Assembly: GCA_017847875.1 (NCBI GenBank)
Contig: JAGASN010000020.1
Location: 1-64,000 of the forward strand
From: Oscillospiraceae bacterium
GTDB lineage: Bacteria > Bacillota > Clostridia > Oscillospirales > Ruminococcaceae
Direction of reading: 5' to 3'
Length of the DNA: 64,000 nt
Shown here: one piece after another, positions 7,483 to 15,759 of the stretch
Position numbering within the stretch: the stretch's first letter is position 1
Layout of the letters: every line of letters begins with the position of its first letter
Position numbers and translations under genes: made by a program
The notes under the pieces: generated by a model
Database searches by the model: none
What the model saw: only the letters and a program-made list of their open reading frames with translations
What the model was told of the DNA's origin: nothing

Positions 7483-7511
7483 ATTTTACAAACTTATCTT
7501 CTTTCAGTCAA
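7483..7511 (-). promoter_or_regulatory. Promoter in front of tRNA-Ser half copy 3
   Basis: TTGACT (7511-7506), 17-base spacer and TAAAAT (7488-7483), placed ~10 bases before the pseudo-tRNA 5' end. This is the spacing of a real tRNA promoter. The equivalent boxes before the other copies are weaker. Confidence 0.6.
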
Positions 7512-7627
7512 GAGGACTTTTGGAAAGAAGAACCGGAACGAAGAAAAAACACAGCCGTTTTTTCGTTTCTAGAAAATTTCATCAAAAAGCCAAACCTTCT
7601 GGACGAAATTACCAGATAATGGAAATC

Positions 7628-7667
7628 TTTCGAGTCGTTCTCGTTACGACCACTTCGATACATCTCC
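7628..7667 (-). pseudogene. tRNA-Ser 5' half, copy 4 (most degraded)
   Basis: Minus strand GGAGATGTATCGAAGTGG through CTCGAAA. This is the outermost copy, with acceptor mismatches and a poorly conserved following segment. Confidence 0.65.
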
Positions 7668-7748
7668 ATATTAAGTTTGCCCGAATATCATAACACGATT
7701 TTGCCCGAAGGTCAAGAAATATTGCGATAAAAAGCCGCATTTTCGCTA

Positions 7749-7777
7749 TTGACAGAAGCTGTGATATAATATATCAT
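7749..7777 (+). promoter_or_regulatory. Promoter of the CNNM/CBS gene
   Basis: TTGACA (7749-7754), 17-base spacer, TATCAT (7772-7777), about 45 bases before the start at 7821. Confidence 0.6.
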
Positions 7778-7820
7778 ATTAAACTGAGTAATTTTATAAT
7801 GTATTGGAGGAAACCTTTTC

Positions 7821-9158
7821 ATGGATGACCCTGGAAGTCCTATGGCCATTATCTTGGTATTAGTTCTTATTTTTATTAATGCATTTTTTGCAATGAGCGA
7901 AATTGCGGTAATTTCGCTTAACGATGCAAAACTCCGCAAAGATGCGGAAGAAGGCAGCAGAAAAGCAAGAATACTCACAAAACTTGTTGACCAGCCGAAT
8001 AATTTTCTTGCAACCATTCAGGTCGCGATAACCCTTTCCGGATTTTTGTCTTCGGCGGTTGCGGCGGACGTTTATGCGGACCCCCTTGCGGAATTTCTTT
8101 TGAAATATATTCCGATAGATGCGGATATCGTTCACGGCGGAACGGTTTTTGTGCTCACTCTTTTGCTTTCCTATGTTTCTCTCGTTCTCGGCGAACTTGT
8201 TCCGAAGCGCATTGCAATGCATTACCCGGAAAAAATATCTTATGCCATAGCGGGAATTCTTTCCTTCTGCTATAAAGCTTTCAAGCCTTTTGTATATCTT
8301 CTCAGCGGTTCGACCAACGTTGTTCTCCGCCTTTTCGGAATCAACCCCAACGAAGAACCCGAGGAAGCCACCGAGGAAAACATTCGTATGATGCTCGACG
8401 TTGCCGATGAAAAAGGCACCATTGAAGAAAGCGAAAAAGAGATGATAAACAACATCTTTGAATTCGATGACAGAAGCGTCGGCGAAATTATGACCCACAG
8501 AAAAGACCTTACCGCAATCGAAATGGAAACCCCCATAAGCGAAGCGGTGGATCTTGCAATTTCCGACGGATATTCAAGAATGCCGGTTTATGAAGAAACC
8601 ATCGATAATATTAAGGGCGTTGTCTTTGCCAAAGACCTTCTTACTCTTATCGGGGATACAAATCTTGACGGAAGAAAAGTTGCGGATTTTATCCGCCCCG
8701 TAAACTTTATTCCGGAATCCAACAGCTGCCGCGAAGCTTTTATGGAATTCCAGCAGAAAAAGATCCAGGCGGCAATCGTTGTTGATGAATACGGAGGCAC
8801 CGCCGGTCTTGTTTCAATGGAAGACCTTATCGAATCCGTAATGGGCAATATCCAGGACGAATACGATAACGAGGAAGAGGAAATAAGCGCAATCGACGAA
8901 GATAACTTCGATTTTGAAGGAACGGTTCTTCTCGATGATATCGAAGAACTTCTTGATATCTCCGTTGATGAGGACGCGGATTACGACACCCTTTCCGGTC
9001 TTATAATGGATCTCCTCGGAAGAATTCCGGAAGAAGACGAACACCCTGTTGTTGAATTCCAGGGAGTTGAATTCACAGTTGTTCACGTTGAGGAACACAG
9101 AATTGCAAAAGTTCACGCAAAAATTCTCCCGAAGGAAAACGAAGAAGACGAAGAATAA
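7821..9158 (+). CDS. CNNM/CorC-type transporter with CBS pair (hemolysin-family protein)
   Basis: A 445-residue inner-membrane protein. Residues ~1-195 form the DUF21/CNNM transmembrane domain, with hydrophobic helices at ~8-28, ~65-90, ~100-125 and ~135-160. Residues ~205-335 hold two CBS motifs (FDDRSVGEIMTHRKDL... and ...AAIVVDEYGGTAGLVSMEDLIESVMG). The C-terminal ~85 residues form the CorC_HlyC domain. Proteins of this layout export or regulate Mg2+ (and possibly Co2+); the old name hemolysin is historical. The ATG follows TTGGAGGAAA. It is monocistronic, with its own promoter and a strong terminator at 9162. The acidic C-terminal tail ENEEDEE is family-typical. Confidence 0.9.
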   Translation: MDDPGSPMAIILVLVLIFINAFFAMSEIAVISLNDAKLRKDAEEGSRKARILTKLVDQPNNFLATIQVAITLSGFLSSAVAADVYADPLAEFLLKYIPIDADIVHGGTVFVLTLLLSYVSLVLGELVPKRIAMHYPEKISYAIAGILSFCYKAFKPFVYLLSGSTNVVLRLFGINPNEEPEEATEENIRMMLDVADEKGTIEESEKEMINNIFEFDDRSVGEIMTHRKDLTAIEMETPISEAVDLAISDGYSRMPVYEETIDNIKGVVFAKDLLTLIGDTNLDGRKVADFIRPVNFIPESNSCREAFMEFQQKKIQAAIVVDEYGGTAGLVSMEDLIESVMGNIQDEYDNEEEEISAIDEDNFDFEGTVLLDDIEELLDISVDEDADYDTLSGLIMDLLGRIPEEDEHPVVEFQGVEFTVVHVEEHRIAKVHAKILPKENEEDEE

Positions 9159-9161
9159 AAG

Positions 9162-9197
9162 AAAAAAGGCGCTTTTTGAAAGCGCCTTTTCTTTTTT
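9162..9197 (+). terminator. Terminator after the CNNM/CBS gene
   Basis: Stem AAAAGGCGCTTT/AAAGCGCCTTTT with a 3-base loop and a T-rich tail. Confidence 0.8.
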
Positions 9198-9210
9198 GTT
9201 CAATTTTGCT

Positions 9211-9239
9211 TTGCAATATAGGGAGCAATGTGATATTAT
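9211..9239 (+). promoter_or_regulatory. Promoter of the flavodoxin-domain gene
   Basis: TTGCAA (9211-9216), 17-base spacer, TATTAT (9234-9239), 34 bases before the TTG start. Confidence 0.55.
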
Positions 9240-9273
9240 ATTTTTATACATTTTTCCGGAAGGTCGTGCTTTT

Positions 9274-9768
9274 TTGAAAACTTTGATAATCTATTCAAGC
9301 AAAACCGGCACAACAAAAAAATGCGCGGCGCTTCTTGCCGCAAACATCGGTGCGGACAGCTGCGACCTTTTTGAAATTTCCGAAGAAATTCCGGAAATTT
9401 CGGATTATGAATGTGTTGCAATCGGTTCATACGTAAGAATGGGCGTTATCGATAAAAAAATTTCCGCCTATCTAAAAAAACATAAGGACGAACTTTTCGG
9501 AACAAAGTTCGGGCTTTTCATATGTTCCTGCCTTGCGGATAAAGTTTCGGACGCAATTACAAAAAACTTCAGCGAAGAATTTATGGACCACGCCGCAATA
9601 ATTGATTCCTTCGGCGGAGAGCTTCCGGCGGATAAAATAAAGGGAATGGATAAAATTGTTGTAAATTCGATTATAAAAATTGCAAAAACCGACCCGACTT
9701 TTAAGGTTTTTGAAAAAATTATTCCGGAAAGCATCACCAATTTTGCTAATGTGCTCAAAGAAAGGTAA
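9274..9768 (+). CDS. Flavodoxin-domain protein (HemG-like, Flavodoxin_5)
   Basis: A 164-residue protein using TTG 9274, with GGAAGG 11 bases upstream. The longer open frame overlaps the upstream gene and terminator and is rejected. The N-terminal TLIIYSSKTGTTKKCAALLA is the FMN phosphate-binding loop of flavodoxins (S-x-T-G-T-T). A 'VAIGSYVRMGVIDKKISAYLKKHKDELFGTKFGLFICSCLA' middle is typical of the flavodoxin_5/HemG-like family. These are FMN proteins used in electron transfer or, in enterobacteria, protoporphyrinogen oxidation. No haem genes are nearby, so a general redox role is more likely. It is monocistronic and convergent with greA. Confidence 0.8.
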   Translation: MKTLIIYSSKTGTTKKCAALLAANIGADSCDLFEISEEIPEISDYECVAIGSYVRMGVIDKKISAYLKKHKDELFGTKFGLFICSCLADKVSDAITKNFSEEFMDHAAIIDSFGGELPADKIKGMDKIVVNSIIKIAKTDPTFKVFEKIIPESITNFANVLKER

Positions 9769-9771
9769 AAC

Positions 9772-9808
9772 AAAGCTCCCGTGCTCAAAATGAGCACGGG
9801 AGCTTTTT
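9772..9808. terminator. Shared terminator between flavodoxin gene and greA
   Basis: A long perfect stem AAAGCTCCCGTGCTCA/TGAGCACGGGAGCTTT with a short loop and T tails on both strands. It serves two convergent genes. Confidence 0.85.
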
Positions 9809-9810
9809 GC

Positions 9811-10314
9811 TTAATAACTTGCAAGGGGAGCGGTGTCGTCGTCCTCCATTTTCTCAATGGATTTTATGATGACGTCATAGCCGAAATCCGGATTTACCTG
9901 AACGGTGCATCTGTCGCCGAGCTTTTTGCCCAAAACCGCTTTTCCGAAAGGGGATTCCTTGCTTACAAAACCGGCGGAAACGTCATAACGGACGTCCGTT
10001 ACTATCTGATAAACCTCTTCCTCGTCGTCTTCCGGAATATAAACCGTTACTTTGTCGTAAAGACCGACAACGCCTTCTTCCGCATGACCGTCGATTATAA
10101 CGGCGGTTTTTATCATTGCTTCAAGATAGCGGATGCGGCTGTCGTTTCTGCCCTTGGCTCTTTTTGCTTCCTTATATTCAAAGTTTTCGGAAAGATCGCC
10201 GAAGCCTCTTGCGGTTTTTACGTCATCAAGAATCTGCGGGCGAAGGACCAGTTTTCGGTATTCGAGTTCCTCTTCCATTTTTTTAATATCGTTGGCGGTG
10301 AGTTCGTCGTGCAT
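9811..10314 (-). CDS. greA: Transcription elongation factor GreA
   Basis: A 167-residue protein. GreA rescues backtracked RNA polymerase by stimulating transcript cleavage through the secondary channel. The N-terminal coiled coil (residues ~1-75) carries the tip motif 'RGFGDLSENFEYKEAK', including the acidic pair used for Mg2+ handling. The C-terminal FKBP-like domain has 'VSKESPFGKAVLGKKLGDR', the family signature. Length is slightly above the usual 155-160 because of an acidic C-terminal tail. The ATG at 10314 sits behind an AGGA site. It is monocistronic, with its own promoter at 10350-10379, and it shares a terminator with the convergent flavodoxin gene. Confidence 0.95.
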   Translation of the reverse strand: MHDELTANDIKKMEEELEYRKLVLRPQILDDVKTARGFGDLSENFEYKEAKRAKGRNDSRIRYLEAMIKTAVIIDGHAEEGVVGLYDKVTVYIPEDDEEEVYQIVTDVRYDVSAGFVSKESPFGKAVLGKKLGDRCTVQVNPDFGYDVIIKSIEKMEDDDTAPLASY

Positions 10315-10349
10315 AAAGGTGAAATCCTGCCTTTCTTTTTAATAAGCAT

Positions 10350-10379
10350 ATTATATTCCAAAAACAGGGCATTTTTCAA
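10350..10379 (-). promoter_or_regulatory. greA promoter
   Basis: TTGAAA (10379-10374), 18-base spacer, TATAAT (10355-10350) on the minus strand. Confidence 0.55.
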
Positions 10380-10501
10380 GGAATATTGAACTTCTTTTGC
10401 AGTAAAATTAAATATTAGGTACTTTTCAGTTTGCTTAAAATGTTGTATAATACTAAACTGTAGGGATATGTTTTAATAGAAAAGGAGGCAAAACACAAAT
10501 T

Positions 10502-11356
10502 ATGAGACCTATTAAAATCATCAGCGACAGCACCGCAGATCTTCCGAAAGAACTTATTGAAAAATATGATATAGAAGTGCTTCCCCTTTCCGTAACCCTT
10601 GGAGAAAATTCTTATAAGGACGGACTTGAAATCTCCGCTCAGGATATTTTTAAATACTATGAGGAAACAAAGGGACTTCCCAAAACCTCCGCCGTTTCCG
10701 TTCTGGAATATACCGAAGCTTTTACCACCTGGGTTGAAAAAGGTTATGACGTAATCCATTTCACCATCAGTTCCACCATGTCTTCCTGCTATCAGAACGC
10801 ATGCATCGCCGCGGTGGAAATCGGCCATGTCTGGTCCATAGATTCCGCAAACCTTTCTTCCGGAATCGGACTTCAGGTAGTTCTTGCTGCGGAACTTGCC
10901 GCAAAAGGCGAAAGCGCGGAAGTTATCGCAAAACATATTGCCGAAGCAAAAACCAGGGTTGACGCAAGCTTTATCCTCAACCAGCTTGAATTCCTCCACA
11001 AAGGCGGAAGATGCAGCGGCGTTGCGGCTCTTGGCGCAAACCTTCTTAAGCTCAAACCCTGCATCGAAGTTGTTGACGGCAAAATGAAAGTCGGAAAAAA
11101 ATATCGCGGCGCTTATGAAAAATGCGCGCTCGAATATGTTTGCGACAGACTTGACGGAAACGATAATATCGAAACCGATATCATCTTCCTCACCTGGACC
11201 GGCGTTGACGCAAAACTTCTCAAGGAAATTGAAAAGGAAATCAAAAAATATCATAAGTTCCACACCATTATCGTGAACGAAGCCGGCAGCACCATTACCG
11301 GACATTGCGGTCCCGGAACTTTCGGAATTCTTTATTTCCGCAAGGAGAATATTTAA
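10502..11356 (+). CDS. DegV-family fatty-acid-binding protein (FakB-like)
   Basis: A 284-residue protein. The N-terminus 'IKIISDSTADLPKELIEKYDIEVLPLSV' and 'HFTISSTMSSCYQNA' are the two conserved DegV boxes that bind the fatty-acid carboxylate. 'FLHKGGRCSGVAALGANLLKLKPCIEVVDGKM' is the C-terminal family signature. DegV/FakB proteins present exogenous fatty acids to the kinase FakA for incorporation into phospholipid; no fakA is in this window. The AAAGGAGG site and a TATAAT at 10446-10451 precede the gene. It is followed after 18 bases by serine dehydratase, so the two may be co-transcribed, though no functional link is obvious. Confidence 0.9.
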   Translation: MRPIKIISDSTADLPKELIEKYDIEVLPLSVTLGENSYKDGLEISAQDIFKYYEETKGLPKTSAVSVLEYTEAFTTWVEKGYDVIHFTISSTMSSCYQNACIAAVEIGHVWSIDSANLSSGIGLQVVLAAELAAKGESAEVIAKHIAEAKTRVDASFILNQLEFLHKGGRCSGVAALGANLLKLKPCIEVVDGKMKVGKKYRGAYEKCALEYVCDRLDGNDNIETDIIFLTWTGVDAKLLKEIEKEIKKYHKFHTIIVNEAGSTITGHCGPGTFGILYFRKENI

Positions 11357-11374
11357 AACAAAAGAAGGGTTAGG

Positions 11375-12586
11375 ATGAAAAGTTTAACCAATCTTTACAG
11401 GATCGGAAGAGGTCCTTCCAGTTCCCATACCATCGGACCGGAAAGAGCTGCGCTTTATTTCAAACAAAAAAATCCCGATGCGGATGGCTTTTCCGTAACG
11501 CTCTATGGTTCCCTTTCCAAAACCGGAAAAGGGCATATGACAGATGCGGTTTTGCGCCAGACCCTTGCTCCGGTTCCTTCGGAAATCATTTTTGATTTTG
11601 AAACGGACGAAAGCAGTTTTTATCACCCGAACGCAATGGATATGCATGCTTTCAAAAATGGTGAAGAGGTGGATAAAATCCGCGTTTATTCCATCGGCGG
11701 CGGCGAAATTGCCGTTGAGGGAACGGATTATGTTGCTCCGCCGGAAGTTTATTATGAAAACAGCTTCGACGAAATTGCGGAATATTGCCGTGAACACGAA
11801 ATCCGGATATGGGAATACGTTGAAAGAATGGAAGGCCCGCGAATCTGGGATTATCTTGAAGAAGTCTGGGCACAGATGAAGCGCACCATTAAGGAAGGAC
11901 TTAAATCCGAAGGCGTCCTTGCCGGAGGGTTGGGCGTTCAGCGCAAGGCGGCTTTTCTTTATAACCAGTATCACATGGACGAAAGCCCCGAAACCAAGGA
12001 AAACAGAATTGTCTGTTCCTATGCTTATGCGGTCGGTGAACAGAACGCCAGCAACGGAACCGTTGTTACCGCGCCAACCTGCGGTGCCGCAGGAGTTATG
12101 CCCGCAGTTCTTTATTATTGGCAGAAAAAACGCAAGGTTTCCGACGTTGATATTCTCCATGCTCTTGCAACAGGCGGAATTATCGGCAACCTTATCAAAA
12201 CAAACGCTTCAATTTCCGGTGCGGAATGCGGCTGCCAGGCGGAAATCGGAACAGCCTGCTGCATGGCTTCCGCCGCCCTTGCGGAAATTTGCGGAATGAG
12301 CCTTGACCAGATAGAATATGCTGCGGAAGTTTCCATGGAACATATGCTTGGGCTGACCTGTGACCCCATTGACGGTCTTGTTCAGATTCCCTGCATCGAG
12401 CGCAACGCCGTTGCGGCAATGCGTTCCATAAACGCCCTTTCGCTTGCGAATTTCCTTACCAATACGAGAAAAATTTCCTTCGACACGGTTGTAAAAACCA
12501 TGTATGAAACAGGAAGAGATATAAAAAGCCGTTACCGCGAAACTTCCGAAGGCGGTTTGGCAAAACATTATTTCAGCTATGACTGA
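11375..12586 (+). CDS. L-serine ammonia-lyase, single-chain (beta+alpha)
   Basis: A 403-residue iron-sulfur L-serine dehydratase, converting serine to pyruvate and ammonia. Residues ~1-150 form the beta/ACT-like half (LYRIGRGPSSSHTIGPERAA carries the SSSHT substrate box). Residues ~170-400 form the alpha catalytic half. The cysteines expected to hold the 4Fe-4S cluster are visible in APTCGAAG, GAECGCQAE and LTCDP. In many Bacillota the two halves are separate genes (sdaAB, sdaAA); here they are fused as in enterobacterial SdaA, but shorter. The start at 11375 follows AAGAAGGGTTAGG. It is probably co-transcribed with the DegV gene and closed by the terminator at 12595. Confidence 0.93.
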   Translation: MKSLTNLYRIGRGPSSSHTIGPERAALYFKQKNPDADGFSVTLYGSLSKTGKGHMTDAVLRQTLAPVPSEIIFDFETDESSFYHPNAMDMHAFKNGEEVDKIRVYSIGGGEIAVEGTDYVAPPEVYYENSFDEIAEYCREHEIRIWEYVERMEGPRIWDYLEEVWAQMKRTIKEGLKSEGVLAGGLGVQRKAAFLYNQYHMDESPETKENRIVCSYAYAVGEQNASNGTVVTAPTCGAAGVMPAVLYYWQKKRKVSDVDILHALATGGIIGNLIKTNASISGAECGCQAEIGTACCMASAALAEICGMSLDQIEYAAEVSMEHMLGLTCDPIDGLVQIPCIERNAVAAMRSINALSLANFLTNTRKISFDTVVKTMYETGRDIKSRYRETSEGGLAKHYFSYD

Positions 12587-12594
12587 CAAAAACC

Positions 12595-12630
12595 AAAAGC
12601 GGAAAGCAAAGGCTTTCCGCTTTCTTTTTT
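12595..12630 (+). terminator. Terminator after serine dehydratase
   Basis: Stem AAAGCGGAAAGC/GCTTTCCGCTTT with an AAAG loop and a C-T8 tail. Confidence 0.85.
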
Positions 12631-12727
12631 TGCGGAGCAAAAGAAAGAAATTTGTCAAGAGAAAAATCAAAATTTTCTGTAAAAATAACTCCACAAAAAG
12701 AAGGACGATATTCAGCAATTCTTACAA

Positions 12728-12756
12728 TTGACCTTTTTTGTGCGGGAAATTATAAT
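12728..12756 (+). promoter_or_regulatory. nrdD promoter
   Basis: TTGACC (12728-12733), 17-base spacer, TATAAT (12751-12756). No NrdR box was recognised nearby. Confidence 0.7.
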
Positions 12757-12808
12757 ATTAGTAGTGCCGTTTTTTTAAACGCAAAAATATCCCCGGGAGG
12801 TTTTCTTT

Positions 12809-15145
12809 ATGATTAAAACTATTATCAAACGCGACGGAAGAATTGCCGATTTTAACATCGATAAAATCGCAAACGCCGTTTTTATGGCCGCAAAAGCAAA
12901 CGGAGGAAGCGACTATGACGAGGCAATGTCCATTGCGCTTGCTGTTGTTGATTATATTGAAAACAAAGAGCATATCGAAACTCCCCATGTTGAACACGTT
13001 CAGGACGTTGTTGAAAAAATGCTTATCGAAACCGGACATGCCCGCACCGCGAAAAGCTATATTCTTTACCGCGCAAACCGCAACAAAGTCCGCGAGATGA
13101 ACACCCGCCTTATGAAGACCATGGAAAACCTTACTTTCCAGTCCGCAAAGGAAAACGACGTTAAACGCGAAAACGCAAATATCAACGGCGACACCGCCAT
13201 GGGCACCATGCTTAAATACGGAAGCGAAGCTGCAAAACAGTTTTATGAAATGTATATCCTCAATCCGCGTCATGCCCAGGCACACCATGACGGCGATATA
13301 CATATTCATGACCTTGACTTCCTTACCCTTACCACGACCTGCTGCCAGATAGATATCCTCAAACTTTTCAAAGGCGGTTTTGATACAGGCCACGGTCACC
13401 TTCGTGAACCCCAGGATATCGCAAGCTATGCGGCTCTTGCCTGCATTGCTATCCAGTCCAACCAGAACGACCAGCACGGCGGCCAGAGTATTCCGAACTT
13501 CGATTACGGAATGGCTCCCGGCGTTGCAAAATCCTATAAAAAAATCTATTGCCAGAACCTTGGAAGAGCCCTTGAACTTCTTGCAAACGAAGAATGCGGC
13601 GACTGCGTAGCGGAAGAAATTCTGAACGAAGCCATTAACCTTTGCGGCGAATGGCCGAAACTTGAGGATGGCGAAGTTTATAAAGCCGCGGAACTTTCCC
13701 TTCTTAAAGAAAAATACGGCGAGGAAATTGCCGTAAAAGCCCAGGAATTTGCTTTCCGCAGAGCGGAAAAGGAAATTGACCGCGCAACCTTCCAGGCAAT
13801 GGAAGCTCTTGTCCATAACCTCAACACAATGCATTCCAGAGCAGGCGCCCAGGTTCCGTTCAGCTCCATTAACTACGGTACTGATACTTCTCCCGAAGGC
13901 AGACTTGTTATAAAAAATATCCTTCTTGCAACCGAAGCGGGTCTCGGAAACGGCGAAACCCCCATTTTCCCGATCCATATCTTCAAAGTTAAAGAAGGAA
14001 TCAACTATAACCCGGGCGAACCCAACTATGACCTCTTTAAACTTGCCTGCAAGGTCAGCGCAAAACGCCTTTTCCCGAACTTCTCCTTCATCGATGCTCC
14101 CTATAACCTTCAGTATTATAAAGAAGGTCACCCGGAAACCGAAATTGCATATATGGGCTGCCGCACCAGAGTTATCGGAAACGTTTATGATCCGGAAAGA
14201 GAAATTGTTAACGGAAGAGGAAACCTTTCCTTCACTTCCATAAACCTTCCGCGACTTGCAATTCTTTCGAACCACAACATCGACCTTTTCTTTGACCAGC
14301 TGGACGCAAAAATTTCTCTTGTAATTGAACAGCTTCTTGAAAGATTTGAAATCCAGAAGAAGAAAAAAGTCCGCAACTATCCCTTCCTTATGGGACAGGG
14401 AATCTGGATCGATTCCGAAAAACTTAAGGAAGACGACGAAGTGGGCGAGGTTCTTAAACACGGAACCCTTTCCGTCGGTTTCATCGGTCTTGCGGAATGC
14501 CTCAAAGCTCTTACCGGTTTCCACCACGGCGAAAGCAAGGAAGCCCAGAACCTCGGCCTTGAAATCATTGCATATATGAGAAAGAGAATGGACGAAGCAA
14601 GCGAAAAATACGGTCTTAACTTCTCCCTTCTTGCAACTCCGGCGGAAGGACTTTCCGGAAGATTTGTCCGCATGGACGCCGCAAAATTCGGAAAAATCCC
14701 CGGCGTTACCGACCGTGATTATTACACAAACTCCTTCCATGTTCCGGTTTATTATTCCATAAACGCTTTTGATAAAATCAAAAGGGAAGCTCCTTATCAT
14801 GCTCTTACCAATGCGGGTCATATCACCTATATCGAACTCGACGGCGATCCGCTCCAGAACCTTGATGCTTTTGAGCAGGTTATCCGCTGCATGAAGGAAT
14901 CCGGCGTTGGCTACGGAAGCGTTAACCACCCGGTTGACCGTGACCCGGAATGCGGATTCACCGGAATTATCGGTGACGAATGTCCGAAATGCGGAAGAAA
15001 AGAGGAAGACGGCGAGCATTTTGAAAGAATCCGCCGAATCACCGGTTATCTTGTAGGAACTCTTGATAACTTCAACAACGCAAAACGCGCGGAAGTTGAA
15101 GACCGCGTTAAACATTCCGTCCAGACCCAGGCAGAAGAAATCTGA
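12809..15145 (+). CDS. nrdD: Anaerobic ribonucleoside-triphosphate reductase
   Basis: A 778-residue class III reductase that makes dNTPs under anoxia with a glycyl radical. An N-terminal ATP-cone allosteric domain spans residues ~1-95 (IIKRDGRIADFNIDKIANAV). The catalytic barrel includes 'HDGDIHIHDLDFL'. The C-terminal glycyl-radical loop is RRITGYLVGTLDNFNNAKR, with the radical Gly near 746. The zinc segment just before it has Cys ~715, 725 and 728. Only three cysteines are seen, so a fourth ligand, perhaps the His of the NHPVDRDP stretch, is inferred. The start at 12809 follows GGGAGG. The activase gene nrdG follows beyond an internal terminator. Confidence 0.97.
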   Translation: MIKTIIKRDGRIADFNIDKIANAVFMAAKANGGSDYDEAMSIALAVVDYIENKEHIETPHVEHVQDVVEKMLIETGHARTAKSYILYRANRNKVREMNTRLMKTMENLTFQSAKENDVKRENANINGDTAMGTMLKYGSEAAKQFYEMYILNPRHAQAHHDGDIHIHDLDFLTLTTTCCQIDILKLFKGGFDTGHGHLREPQDIASYAALACIAIQSNQNDQHGGQSIPNFDYGMAPGVAKSYKKIYCQNLGRALELLANEECGDCVAEEILNEAINLCGEWPKLEDGEVYKAAELSLLKEKYGEEIAVKAQEFAFRRAEKEIDRATFQAMEALVHNLNTMHSRAGAQVPFSSINYGTDTSPEGRLVIKNILLATEAGLGNGETPIFPIHIFKVKEGINYNPGEPNYDLFKLACKVSAKRLFPNFSFIDAPYNLQYYKEGHPETEIAYMGCRTRVIGNVYDPEREIVNGRGNLSFTSINLPRLAILSNHNIDLFFDQLDAKISLVIEQLLERFEIQKKKKVRNYPFLMGQGIWIDSEKLKEDDEVGEVLKHGTLSVGFIGLAECLKALTGFHHGESKEAQNLGLEIIAYMRKRMDEASEKYGLNFSLLATPAEGLSGRFVRMDAAKFGKIPGVTDRDYYTNSFHVPVYYSINAFDKIKREAPYHALTNAGHITYIELDGDPLQNLDAFEQVIRCMKESGVGYGSVNHPVDRDPECGFTGIIGDECPKCGRKEEDGEHFERIRRITGYLVGTLDNFNNAKRAEVEDRVKHSVQTQAEEI

Positions 15146-15157
15146 TAAACAAAACAA

Positions 15158-15187
15158 AAAACCCGAACGCAGAGCGTTCGGGTTTTC
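15158..15187 (+). terminator. Terminator hairpin between nrdD and nrdG
   Basis: Perfect 13-bp stem AAAACCCGAACGC/GCGTTCGGGTTTT with a 3-base loop. The tail is only TTTT, so partial read-through into nrdG, which has no strong promoter of its own, is likely. Confidence 0.75.
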
Positions 15188-15210
15188 GGTATTATTGAAC
15201 GGAGAGAAAA

Positions 15211-15759
15211 ATGGAAATGAAAACTTTGCGCCTTGCGGGCATTATGAGGGAATCCATTGTCGATGGTCCGGGAATCCGGATGACAATTTTCGGCCAGGGC
15301 TGTCCTCATCACTGCAAAGGCTGTCATAATCCGGAAACCCATGACCCGAAGGGCGGATATATCAGCCACCCGGAAAATATTCTTAAGGCAATTGAACAAA
15401 ATCCGCTTCTGCAGGGAGTGACTTTTTCCGGCGGAGAACCTTTTTTTCAGGCGGAAGCTTTTTCGGAACTTGGCGAAGAAATTAAAAAGCGCGGGCTTCA
15501 TATCGTTACATATTCCGGCTATACCTTTGAGCAGATAATGAGCGGAATCGAAGCGGAAAAACCCGGCTGGAAGGAACTTCTTTATGTAACGGATATCCTT
15601 GTTGACGGAAAATTTGTTCTTGAGGAAAAATCGCTGAATCTGCTTTTCCGGGGTTCAAAAAACCAGCGCCTTATCGACGTTAAAAAAAGCCTTGAAGCCG
15701 GGGAAGCGGTTCTTTGGAATCCGGAAGAGGAAAGCGGAGTTCTGAGGTATAAAAAATGA
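15211..15759 (+). CDS. nrdG: Anaerobic ribonucleotide reductase activating protein (radical SAM)
   Basis: A 182-residue radical SAM enzyme that generates the glycyl radical on NrdD. The cluster motif is CPHHCKGC (C-x3-C-x2-C, residues ~31-38), within the typical 'RESIVDGPGIRMTIFGQGCPHHCKGCHNPETHD' context. 'VTFSGGEPFFQAEAF' is the SAM-binding GGE motif. Length matches the family. ATG 15211 follows GGAGAGAAAA; a second ATG two codons on is also possible. It overlaps the TraX-family gene by 4 bases (ATGA), implying translational coupling. Spacing from nrdD (65 bases) includes a terminator that probably sets the NrdD:NrdG ratio. Confidence 0.95.
   Translation: MEMKTLRLAGIMRESIVDGPGIRMTIFGQGCPHHCKGCHNPETHDPKGGYISHPENILKAIEQNPLLQGVTFSGGEPFFQAEAFSELGEEIKKRGLHIVTYSGYTFEQIMSGIEAEKPGWKELLYVTDILVDGKFVLEEKSLNLLFRGSKNQRLIDVKKSLEAGEAVLWNPEEESGVLRYKK

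Larger units (their letters stand above)
7100..7680 (-). repeat. Decayed ~190-bp tandem array of tRNA-Ser 5' halves
   Basis: Three units lie upstream of the intact tRNA-Ser, with tRNA 5' ends at 7289, 7472 and 7667 (spacing 190, 183 and 195 bases from 7099). Each begins with a tRNA-Ser acceptor/D-arm and stops at the anticodon loop CTCGAAA. Each continues with related non-tRNA sequence: TTTCGTCC, CTTGATTTTA, then a T-loop-like TCGAAT and one or two TTCTCTCC boxes. The unit boundary exactly after CTCGAAA is the kind of crossover expected for a tRNA-targeting tyrosine recombinase. Confidence 0.75.

Noticed and set aside
9172-9268. Longer N-terminal extension of the flavodoxin-domain gene (open frame from 9049)
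   Set aside because: It overlaps the end of the CNNM gene and the terminator, encodes low-complexity Lys/Phe, and the flavodoxin motif begins right after the TTG at 9274.
12758-15157. 799-codon open frame on the minus strand opposite nrdD
   Set aside because: Shadow of nrdD created by its biased third-position use. It has no family motifs and no ribosome binding site, and the plus-strand protein is unmistakable.
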